Shown: positions 14,972-20,595 of the stretch, in pieces | Numbering within the stretch: the first letter of the stretch is position 1 | How the letters are laid out: the number at the start of each line of letters is the position of its first letter | Origin: a virus | Direction: 5' to 3' (one strand) | Virus record (IMG/VR): IMGVR_UViG_3300017598_000081 | Span: 1 to 20,595 of that record | DNA length: 20,595 nt | Translations under genes and position numbers: made by a program | The notes under the pieces: model-generated | Seen by the model: only the letters and a program-made list of their open reading frames with translations | The model's database searches: none | Told to the model about the DNA's origin: nothing

Positions 14972-16987
14972 ATGGTGATGACGACAGTAGATATTGGGAA
15001 CGTTGGCGGACTGCTACAGCACCAGCCTACGCACTCTGATATTGATATTACGACTGGCAGACTGTGGCACTTCGCTTACATCGGCAACTACGGACGTGAA
15101 CCGTGGTACTCTGACGACAACGGTGCGACGTGGACGCAATCACCTTCTGACCTTCCTTCGTGGACGGGTGGCCCGGATTCGGCCACATTTATTGACAACG
15201 ACGGTTGCTTGCACACGATCCAAGAGTACCACTTCCAGGCGAATACGTACGTCGCATGGTATGAGCTTAACGGCGCTGGCGACGAGTGGTTGCTTGTCGA
15301 TAAGCATACGGTATCGGCGTGGAAAAACGATGCTAGCAACGCTTGGGTTACGGTTGCTGGGTACACCAAGTCTGACGGTTCGCGGCGCACGTTCGCTAGC
15401 ACGGACCTTAACGATAAAGAGTATTTCCTTCGTTTTGATACGGATACGGCGGGGCTGTGGTCGGCTACGCAATTCTTCGGTCCTGGGACGAGCAGTTGCC
15501 TGGCACCTTCTCGGGTGTTCTTTGATGCGCTGGCTGACGGTAAGACTCCTGCTAGCGATTCGGCTGTGGGCGTGGGCCTTTCCCTGCGCTCAGGCGCTTA
15601 CGTTAAGATCCCTGTTACGGGTTCGACATGGACGACGACACCCGCAACTAATTCGTGGGACACTACGTGTGTGTGGGGTGTGGGCGAAGCGTGGTTTCTG
15701 GTTGCAGATGGGTCTACCGTTGGTTATGCGGTGGAGCATCTGGATTACTCCACGATGACGACCAGCATTGTCACTACGGCTGCTAGTGGCACAATTCCGT
15801 TCTACCAGTATTCCAATAAGGCGTGTGAGCTTCCTGTATCTGTGGGTGTGCACTACAACGGTGTGTTGTATTTCTTTGTGTACGTGGACGAGGCCCAGCC
15901 TGTGTGGTCTGGCGAGTACACTGTTTCGGGTGGCACGTTCTCTGGCTGGGTGGAGGAGACGGATGCTGCCTGGGAGGAGAACAGTCGCTTCTACGGCGGG
16001 TTGTCGGTTATTGGGCCTGCGGGCGGCGCTGTCGTGCTGGTGCAAGCTCGCCACGACACTTCTGCTGTTGCTGCGTTGTATACGGAGCTAAATGCTCCTC
16101 CGTCTGCTCCTACGTGGAACACTGCTGCGGGGGCGCACGAGGTCACTGACACGCTCACGGTGGACTGGAACTTTATTGATGCTGATCCTGACGACTCTCA
16201 GACCGAGTTTAAGCTTCGTCGTGTTGTTGACGGTGGGCCGTCTGAATGGTGGAACGGCACTATTTGGACTACTGAGCAATGGGTTGTTTCGACGTCTACG
16301 AGTGTGGTTTATCCTGCTTCGTGGGCTACGCTGGGTGAGTCAATCTACTACTATGTGAACACTAAGGACGCTGCTGGGGTTGAGGGCACAGAGTCTGCGG
16401 GGTTGCAGATCACTGCTGCTACTAAGGCCAATCCTGTCCTCACGTACCCTACGGGCGATCCTACGATTAACACGGGGTCTATTACGGTTGAGTGGACGTG
16501 CACGGACCAGTCTGCGTACAGGTTGCGTCTGCTGTCCAGTCCTGGGGCTGCTGAGCTTTGGGATTCGGGCACGGTGGCGAGCGCTGGGGCGCGGGCTAAG
16601 ACGATTGTGTATCTGCTTGTTGATGCTACCGATTATACGGTGGAGCTTACTACTACATCTGGTACGGCGCTTCTGTCGGATGTTCAGACTGAGGATTTCT
16701 CTACGAGCTTCATTCCTCCTGCGGTGGCTACGCTTGTGGTGACTGCTGACGACCCTGAGGATGGCTCTATTACGGTCACGGTGTCTAACAACACTGGTGT
16801 CACTGCGTTTGCTAATAACGAGTTGTTCCGTCGTGTGGCGGGCGAGTCTGAAAGTATCAGGCTTGCTGATGTGCTGGCTGAGGACGTGGTGTACGTGAAC
16901 CGTACTGCGCGTTCAGATGTGGACTACGAGTATCAGATTTTGACGACGGGCGACAACCTGTCTACGAGCCTGAGCGCTTGGACCTGA
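14972..16987 (+). CDS. Tail fiber / minor tail protein: beta-propeller plus Fn3-like domains
   Basis: This 671-aa protein starts at ATG 14972, with AGGGAG at 14958-14963. Residues 1 to about 370 look like a sialidase/BNR-type beta-propeller; SDDNGATW at residues 47-54 is a good Asp-box, and repeated W/Y-rich strands follow. I see no convincing catalytic arginine triad, so binding rather than cleavage is likelier. From about 373 three Fn3-like or Ig-like modules follow (opening PPSAPTWN, then KANPVLTYPTGDPTINTGSITVEW at about 485, then PPAVATLVVTADDPEDGSITVTV at about 582). Such modules are common in phage fibers. The stop is one base before the next ATG (16989). It probably binds host surface glycans. 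Confidence 0.75.
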   Translation: MVMTTVDIGNVGGLLQHQPTHSDIDITTGRLWHFAYIGNYGREPWYSDDNGATWTQSPSDLPSWTGGPDSATFIDNDGCLHTIQEYHFQANTYVAWYELNGAGDEWLLVDKHTVSAWKNDASNAWVTVAGYTKSDGSRRTFASTDLNDKEYFLRFDTDTAGLWSATQFFGPGTSSCLAPSRVFFDALADGKTPASDSAVGVGLSLRSGAYVKIPVTGSTWTTTPATNSWDTTCVWGVGEAWFLVADGSTVGYAVEHLDYSTMTTSIVTTAASGTIPFYQYSNKACELPVSVGVHYNGVLYFFVYVDEAQPVWSGEYTVSGGTFSGWVEETDAAWEENSRFYGGLSVIGPAGGAVVLVQARHDTSAVAALYTELNAPPSAPTWNTAAGAHEVTDTLTVDWNFIDADPDDSQTEFKLRRVVDGGPSEWWNGTIWTTEQWVVSTSTSVVYPASWATLGESIYYYVNTKDAAGVEGTESAGLQITAATKANPVLTYPTGDPTINTGSITVEWTCTDQSAYRLRLLSSPGAAELWDSGTVASAGARAKTIVYLLVDATDYTVELTTTSGTALLSDVQTEDFSTSFIPPAVATLVVTADDPEDGSITVTVSNNTGVTAFANNELFRRVAGESESIRLADVLAEDVVYVNRTARSDVDYEYQILTTGDNLSTSLSAWT

Positions 16988-16988
16988 C

Positions 16989-17141
16989 ATGTTGCACAGA
17001 CTGACGTGGGATAAGAACTTCCCTCAGGATGAGATGGTGCGCGGATACTTGAGGCTTAACTGTCAAGAGCGTTTCGTTCCTCCGTTTACTCTGTCAGGCA
17101 CTGTGACGCTGCACGAGGTTATGGACCCTGCTATTTTTTGA
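16989..17141 (+). CDS. N-terminal part of LamG-endolysin protein, in a separate frame
   Basis: This 50-codon frame starts at ATG 16989, one base after the preceding stop, and ends at TGA 17139. It reads MLHRLTWDKNFPQDEM and ends with FTLSGTVTLHEVMDPAIF, a typical LamG strand. The next part of the same fold (EDGVPAHYSPGFNF) continues in the +1 frame right after the T6 run at 17134-17139. One T fewer would join both parts into one protein. Either the ribosome shifts +1 at TTT-TGA, where TTT re-pairs perfectly, or the phage carries a frameshift, or the read has a homopolymer error. As a separate 50-aa protein it makes little sense. Confidence 0.6.
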   Translation: MLHRLTWDKNFPQDEMVRGYLRLNCQERFVPPFTLSGTVTLHEVMDPAIF

Positions 17142-17148
17142 GGATGGT

Positions 17149-18546
17149 GTGCCTGCACACTACAGTCCAGGGTTCAACTTCCACCCTCATTATCCTAGCA
17201 ACAATCAGAACACAGGGTGCGGTTTTGGGCGGGCGACTGACCCTACTACCGTGTTCAACTGGGCTGAGATGCACGAAGAGCCTGAGGGCCACAGCTACCG
17301 TGTGCGTACTGGATACGTGAAGCGCGACAAGTTCCCGCTGGCTGCGAGCCCTTATGATAGCCTTCCGCACCGTTTGCGTGTGGAGGTGTTGTCGTGGGGC
17401 TCGTATAAGGCGTACTGGGATGACGTGTTGTTTGCTGACATTGAGGAGAAGTCTCCTGTGTCGATTATGGCGAACGCTGCGGGCTATGCGTTTGGGCTGA
17501 GGCTTGACTTTCTGAGCTTTCGGCTCGGGGAGTTTTACGTTGACGATTTGAAGAAAGAGACTAGTATGTTTGTGGATATTGAGGCGCTGGCGGCACGGTA
17601 TCGTGCTGCTGGCTTGACGGTGGACATCCTGCCAGGCGCTCACACGCGTGCTGCACGGATGTACGCAGGGTCTGGCTACCCTTCGGGAGGGCCGCGCATG
17701 CTGGACCGTCACCATACGGCACAGCCTACGAGCATGACAGATGCGCAGAGCATTGCGTACATGACGTACAATGCTCCGCACCCTGTCATTTGTAACACCT
17801 ACCCACATCGTGACAGACCTGGGCATCTGACCATCTGCGCTGCTGGACCGTCGTACACGGCTGGCAAGGGCGGGCCTTTGGGCAACGTTCCTAAGGACCG
17901 TGGCAACCAGTATGGGTGGAGCATGGAAGCTCCTAACAACGGTGTCGGTGAGCCGTGGAGCAATCATTTGCAGAACACTATGGTGACGATGACTGCGGTG
18001 GAGTGCGAGTTCTTTGGGCTTGCTCCTACTCGCGACAATGTGCCTGCTCATTTCGAGTGGACTAGTCGCAAGATTGACCCTGCGGGCCCGTCGCGGTTCA
18101 CGGGCGGGCGTAACGAGAAGTGGAATATGGGTGCGTTTCGTGCGGCGGTTGCTGTGCGTCAAGACGAGTTGTACGGCGCTGGAGCGCCAGAAAGAGAGTT
18201 GGAGATGCGTACTTGCTTCCCATTTCGGGTGGATTCACGGACGAGTCAGTGGCAGACCACGCTTAAGGCTGGCGAAGAGCGAGAGGTTTGGCTGACGCTC
18301 CCTCCTGGGGCTAAGGCTGCTGGCGTTAACGTTGTGATGCTCCCTAAGAGCACTAACAAGCCTGGCCTATGCACCATTTCGGGCACTAAGGGCTACAGCG
18401 GTGGGAACACTGTTAACTGGTCGTCTGGCAACGACAGGGCGCAGGGCTGGTGTATCACGACGGTCGGTGATGGTAAGAAGGTGTTTCTGACTTCCAACCG
18501 TGACGCCGATTTCGTGATCGACGTTACTGGTGTGTGGTGGAATTAG
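17149..18546 (+). CDS. Endolysin: N-acetylmuramoyl-L-alanine amidase with N-terminal LamG-like domain
   Basis: The amidase cuts the bond between muramic acid and L-alanine in peptidoglycan to release phage. In this frame the product is 465 aa from GTG 17149, with GAGGA at 17140-17144. Residues 1 to about 135 complete a LamG-like sandwich that begins in the preceding frame (HRLRVEVLSWGSYKAYWDDVLFADI, then GEFYVDDLKK). Residues 140-345 are the amidase: RHHT (His188/189), ICAAGPSYTAGKGGPLG, HFEWTSRKIDPAGP (His301, Lys308, Asp310). Zn is probably held by His, His and Asp. Residues about 355-465 resemble the actinobacterial surface-protein domain ending in V-D-V-x-G-x-W, probably the wall-binding part. 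Met140 (17566), behind a strong internal ribosome-binding site, could start a stand-alone 326-aa endolysin. Confidence 0.85.
   Translation: MPAHYSPGFNFHPHYPSNNQNTGCGFGRATDPTTVFNWAEMHEEPEGHSYRVRTGYVKRDKFPLAASPYDSLPHRLRVEVLSWGSYKAYWDDVLFADIEEKSPVSIMANAAGYAFGLRLDFLSFRLGEFYVDDLKKETSMFVDIEALAARYRAAGLTVDILPGAHTRAARMYAGSGYPSGGPRMLDRHHTAQPTSMTDAQSIAYMTYNAPHPVICNTYPHRDRPGHLTICAAGPSYTAGKGGPLGNVPKDRGNQYGWSMEAPNNGVGEPWSNHLQNTMVTMTAVECEFFGLAPTRDNVPAHFEWTSRKIDPAGPSRFTGGRNEKWNMGAFRAAVAVRQDELYGAGAPERELEMRTCFPFRVDSRTSQWQTTLKAGEEREVWLTLPPGAKAAGVNVVMLPKSTNKPGLCTISGTKGYSGGNTVNWSSGNDRAQGWCITTVGDGKKVFLTSNRDADFVIDVTGVWWN
17551..17568 (+). promoter_or_regulatory. Internal ribosome-binding site and in-frame ATG for a short endolysin
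   Basis: AAGAAAGAGA at 17551-17560 lies five bases before ATG 17566, which is in frame with the endolysin gene. The peptide from there (MFVDIEALAARYRAAGLTVDILPG) is the normal N-terminus style of actinophage amidase endolysins. This supports separate translation of the 326-aa enzyme. The purine run also encodes KKE, so chance is possible. Confidence 0.5.
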
Positions 18547-18592
18547 CACTTGGGGACCGCGGTGAAGGGGTGCGGCAACTCCAGATAGTGCT

Positions 18593-18613
18593 TCTGGCGA
18601 CTGTGCCAGATTT
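18593..18613 (+). terminator. Weak hairpin with short T run after endolysin
   Basis: TCTGGC (18593-18598) and GCCAGA (18605-18610) pair over 6 bp around a 6-base loop and are followed by TTT. It is a weak intrinsic terminator candidate 46 bases after the endolysin stop. Confidence 0.35.
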
Positions 18614-18627
18614 GGTAGTAGACGGTG

Positions 18628-18644
18628 TGTACGGGATCCGTACA
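18628..18644 (+). promoter_or_regulatory. Palindromic hairpin upstream of holin ribosome-binding site
   Basis: TGTACGG (18628-18634) and CCGTACA (18638-18644) pair perfectly over 7 bp around GAT. It ends eight bases before AAGGAG (18653-18658) of the holin-like gene. It could be an operator or a leader hairpin that tunes lysis timing. The function is inferred. Confidence 0.4.
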
Positions 18645-18666
18645 GAGCAGGCAAGGAGTCGGGCCA

Positions 18667-18996
18667 ATGTTGAGTAGTGCGTTCTGTGGCGAGTTGTTGC
18701 CGTTCCTGCGTGCTGCGGCGGCGCTCACGCTGCTGCTATCGGCTGTCAGTCTGGTGCGGTTGCGTCGTGTGCTGCACACGGATTTTGGGCCTCACATTGT
18801 GTTTGTGGCTGGCTGGTCACTGGTGAATAGTGTGCTCATGTTCATGCTGTCGTTCCATATTGAGACGCTGGTTGTGTTTCAGGCGCTCAACGGTGCTACC
18901 GTGTGTCTGATAGGTGGCTGGGCTACGCTAGTAATGCGGATTTCTAGTAGGCTCCAGGCTGCGTCCTCGCGAGTGAAGGAAACTAATGAGCCATGA
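18667..18996 (+). CDS. Holin-like membrane protein (three TM segments)
   Basis: This 109-aa protein starts at ATG 18667, with AAGGAG at 18653-18658 eight bases upstream; a GTG at 18625 in the same frame lies inside the palindromic region and is rejected. Three hydrophobic segments are visible at about residues 10-30, 41-62 and 66-90, with a charged C-terminal tail (RLQAASSRVKETNEP). This matches class I holin topology. It follows the endolysin, so it probably makes the membrane lesions that release or activate it. The stop overlaps the next start (ATGA at 18993). Holins have low sequence conservation, so the call rests on topology and context. Confidence 0.65.
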   Translation: MLSSAFCGELLPFLRAAAALTLLLSAVSLVRLRRVLHTDFGPHIVFVAGWSLVNSVLMFMLSFHIETLVVFQALNGATVCLIGGWATLVMRISSRLQAASSRVKETNEP

Positions 18997-19250
18997 CGGT
19001 CGCACTTGCAACGGTTCTAGTGGGCCTGACGACGGTAGTGTTAACAACGGGTTCGACGGTGTGGCACAGGCGCACAAGGGGGCCAGAGGCTCACGCACAG
19101 ATTGTGAACGCTTCTACGGGGCTTCTGGAGCAGCTACAGACACGGATTGGGGTGCTGGAGACGCGCGTTGATCTGTTGGAGGCGGAGAACATTGAGCTTA
19201 CTGAGACGGTGGCACGGTACTACTTTGTGTATGGTCCGCTGCCTGAGTGA
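18993..19250 (+). CDS. TM plus coiled-coil protein, probable lysis accessory
   Basis: This 85-aa protein has one N-terminal membrane segment (TVALATVLVGLTTVVLTTGSTVW, about residues 2-24), a short basic stretch (HRRTRG) that predicts the C-terminus inside the cell, then a coiled coil (LLEQLQTRIGVLETRVDLLEAENIEL) at about residues 44-69. It is translationally coupled to the holin-like gene. Small proteins of this shape next to holins in actinophages are thought to be second holins, antiholins or envelope-disruption helpers. No lipobox is present, so a classic lipoprotein spanin is unlikely. Confidence 0.65.
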   Translation: MTVALATVLVGLTTVVLTTGSTVWHRRTRGPEAHAQIVNASTGLLEQLQTRIGVLETRVDLLEAENIELTETVARYYFVYGPLPE

Positions 19251-19918
19251 GCAACTGGGCGGTTCGTAAAGACGTGGGTGGTATGACTAAGCGTACAGAG
19301 TTCTCTAACAATTCGATCACCTTCCACCCTGGCTGGCGTGGCGCTGGGCGGGGCTGGGTTGCTCTCTCTGGGCCTCCTGGCTCGGGCAAGGACACGCTCG
19401 CTAGCTACCTGGTGGGTGCTCACGGGTTTACTCGTGTGGCGTTTGCCGACCCTGTGCGGGAGATGGCGCTTGCTATTAACCCATACGTGCATGATGCGAC
19501 CACTACACAGCGGCTGCGTTCGCTCGTGGACGTGCACGGCTGGGAAGGCAGCAAGCGCGAGTTCCCTGAGGTGCGCAGGTTGCTTCAGGTGATCGGCACA
19601 GACGCTGTGCGGGCACAGTCTCCCGATTTCTGGGTTGACCAGGCGCTGGCTACTGTTCGTGCGGTGCGTGGGCCTGTCGTGTTCACGGATACACGATTCT
19701 TGAACGAGGCTGAGCGCGTGGTGATGCTGGGCGGGATCTCTGTGAACATTGAGGGCCCGTCTGACCCGCACCCTGAGCACGAGTCTGAGGGCGGCCTGGC
19801 TGACTTCAAGCATACTGCTACCGTACACAATCCACGGGCTCCTAGGCTCGTACATCAACAAACCATGGCGCGGGCTGCTAGGAGTCTCGCCACCTATCTC
19901 CTGAAGGAGCTTGCATAA
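19247..19918 (+). CDS. Deoxynucleoside monophosphate kinase
   Basis: The likely reaction is ATP-dependent phosphorylation of dNMPs to dNDPs in the cytoplasm, feeding phage DNA synthesis. The 223-aa protein carries a P-loop GPPGSGKDT at residues 42-50, then FTRVAFADPVREMALAINPY, RRLLQVIGTDAVR and VVFTDTRFLNEAE, the order found in T4 gp1-type dNMP kinases. The start is GTG 19247, overlapping the previous stop (GTGA); ATG 19283 is an alternative start that would drop 12 residues and keep all motifs. Presence in the lysis block rather than with replication genes is somewhat unusual but seen in actinophages. Confidence 0.85.
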   Translation: MSNWAVRKDVGGMTKRTEFSNNSITFHPGWRGAGRGWVALSGPPGSGKDTLASYLVGAHGFTRVAFADPVREMALAINPYVHDATTTQRLRSLVDVHGWEGSKREFPEVRRLLQVIGTDAVRAQSPDFWVDQALATVRAVRGPVVFTDTRFLNEAERVVMLGGISVNIEGPSDPHPEHESEGGLADFKHTATVHNPRAPRLVHQQTMARAARSLATYLLKELA

Positions 19919-20121
19919 TGCAGTCAATCCGAAACTTCCTGGCTAACGAACCCGTGCGGGTCTATGAGATCCTGGTGGCGCTCATGGCGCTTGTGGTGCT
20001 GGCAGTCCCTGACTTCCCTGTGGCGCTCGTGCTGGCCTTCCTGGTCCCTGTGTTGGGGCTTGGCGAAGTTGTGCGTAGCAAGGTCACGCCGTACGGGCAC
20101 GTTGTTGACGATGAGCAATGA
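19918..20121 (+). CDS. Small membrane protein (two TM segments)
   Basis: This 67-aa protein starts at ATG 19918, sharing its A with the kinase stop (TAATG), with a strong GAAGGAG at 19903-19909. Residues about 17-31 and 33-51 are hydrophobic (ILVALMALVVLAVPDFPVALVLAFLVPVLGLGEVV) with a Pro-Asp-Phe-Pro turn between, so a two-TM hairpin. It may be a second holin-like protein or belong to an unrelated membrane function. I do not recognise the family by name, although small TM proteins next to kinase genes recur in actinophages. Confidence 0.7.
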   Translation: MQSIRNFLANEPVRVYEILVALMALVVLAVPDFPVALVLAFLVPVLGLGEVVRSKVTPYGHVVDDEQ

Positions 20122-20248
20122 GCAAACGCGCTACCATTACCAATGTGGGAACGGGCATACTATGGCTACCCCGATTGCGGGTGAGCGTAAGTGTCGTGCG
20201 TGCGTGCATGGCGTTCCGTGTGATGGCGTGTTGAAACCAGTTAAGTGA
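20111..20248 (+). CDS. 45-aa Cys-rich protein, possible zinc ribbon
   Basis: This short gene starts at ATG 20111, overlapping the previous gene by 11 bases, and stops at TGA 20246. It reads MSNEQTRYHYQCGNGHTM, then GERKCRACVHGVPCDG. Cys12, Cys28 and Cys31, with His16 or Cys37, could bind one Zn ion. The same frame is open back to 19964 but that is a shadow of the membrane gene. No clear ribosome-binding site is present, so it is probably coupled to the upstream gene. The function is unknown; it might be a small adaptor or nucleic-acid-binding protein. It is the last gene before a terminator. Confidence 0.6.
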   Translation: MSNEQTRYHYQCGNGHTMATPIAGERKCRACVHGVPCDGVLKPVK

Positions 20249-20253
20249 GGATC

Positions 20254-20288
20254 TCCCCTCTGGGCTTTCGGGCCTGGAGGGGATCTTT
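20254..20288 (+). terminator. Intrinsic terminator closing the late block
   Basis: TCCCCTCTGGGC (20254-20265) pairs with GCCTGGAGGGGA (20272-20283) over 12 bp with two G-T pairs around TTTCGG; TCTTT follows. It starts six bases after the stop of the Cys-rich gene and ends before the next ribosome-binding site, so it probably ends the structural-lysis transcript. Confidence 0.7.
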
Positions 20289-20306
20289 GCGTTCTAAGGA
20301 AGGTTA

Positions 20307-20595
20307 ATGCAAATGCAACGAGTTTGTGAGTGGTGCGGCGGTCCGAACGAGCGTCCTACTCAAGCTAGGTTCTGTAATAAACGCTGCGGTGAGGCGTCGT
20401 ACAGGAGCAGGAACAGAGAGCACCTGAGGGCATACCATGCAGCGTGGAGGGAAGACAACTCAGCGTACGCGGAGTACCAGGCGGCGTACAGTGAGCGCAA
20501 TGCTGAGTACAAGCGCAAACGAACTAAACAGTGGGCTGCTGCAAACCCTGCGCGCAAGCGGGAGGCTGACGCTGCGAGGAACGCTGCAAACCACG
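20307..20595 (+). CDS. HNH / endonuclease VII-like protein, N-terminal part (cut by right edge)
   Basis: This frame starts at ATG 20307, with AAGGAAGG at 20297-20303, and stays open to the window end, giving 96 residues. The N-terminus has a Cys knuckle (VCEWCG, then RFCNKRCG: Cys7, Cys10, about Cys24 and Cys28) that probably binds Zn. It is followed by a basic, repetitive helix (YRSRNREHLRAYHAAWREDN, then YSERNAEYKRKRTKQW, AANPARKREADAARNAANH). This order is typical of phage HNH or endonuclease VII-type proteins, whose catalytic part would lie beyond the edge. It could be a homing endonuclease or a packaging-linked nuclease. A second in-frame ATG is two codons in (20313). Confidence 0.7.
   Translation, partial: MQMQRVCEWCGGPNERPTQARFCNKRCGEASYRSRNREHLRAYHAAWREDNSAYAEYQAAYSERNAEYKRKRTKQWAAANPARKREADAARNAANH

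Noticed and set aside
14972-16082. Active sialidase
   Set aside because: One Asp-box is present, but I could not find the arginine triad and the Tyr/Glu pair expected for catalysis, so only a propeller fold is claimed.

Overview
The window is about 20.6 kb of the late (virion and lysis) region of a tailed phage with siphovirus gene content and a long non-contractile tail. Every gene I can support is on the + strand. Genes are packed tightly, often with ATGA or GTGA start/stop overlaps, which suggests one long co-transcribed and translationally coupled block. The host is probably an actinobacterium: the endolysin ends in a beta-rich domain resembling one common in actinobacterial secreted proteins, GTG starts are frequent, and codon use is moderately GC-rich with a T bias (GCT, CGT, CCT, GGT). 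The host genus cannot be fixed from sequence alone. No integrase, repressor or bacterial gene is present, so lifestyle is undetermined.

Layout. (1) 2-2491: a collagen-like tail fiber, cut by the left edge, and a second fiber-like protein with a LamG-type N-terminal domain; both lie upstream of the terminase. (2) 2523-7181: head module, with terminase large subunit, HK97-type portal, prohead protease and major capsid protein. (3) 7182-7343: the largest gap, holding a long hairpin and a compact tRNA-shaped element that lacks an anticodon arm. (4) 7344-10295: a small Lys/Ala-rich protein, head-tail adaptor, tail terminator, small acidic-tailed protein, major tail protein and an HK97 gp10-like tail completion protein. 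(5) 10315-13236: tail assembly chaperone G with a -1 frame T extension, then the tape measure protein. (6) 13233-16987: distal tail, hub and fiber proteins. (7) 16989-18546: a LamG-like domain joined to an N-acetylmuramoyl-L-alanine amidase endolysin; its first 50 codons are in another frame, separated by a T6 run. (8) 18667-20248: a holin-like protein, a TM/coiled-coil protein, a dNMP kinase, a two-TM protein and a 45-aa Cys-rich protein, closed by an intrinsic terminator. (9) 20307 to the right edge: the start of an HNH/endonuclease VII-like gene.

Together these genes package DNA (terminase through portal), build and mature the capsid (protease, capsid), connect head and tail, build the tail (chaperones, tape measure, tube, hub, fibers) and lyse the host (endolysin, holin). 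The dNMP kinase probably supplies nucleotides for replication. No complete new defence or counter-defence system is visible. The most unusual items are the anticodon-less tRNA-like element after the capsid gene, the frameshifted LamG-endolysin fusion with a strong internal start, and a tail-chaperone frameshift with no canonical slippery heptamer.
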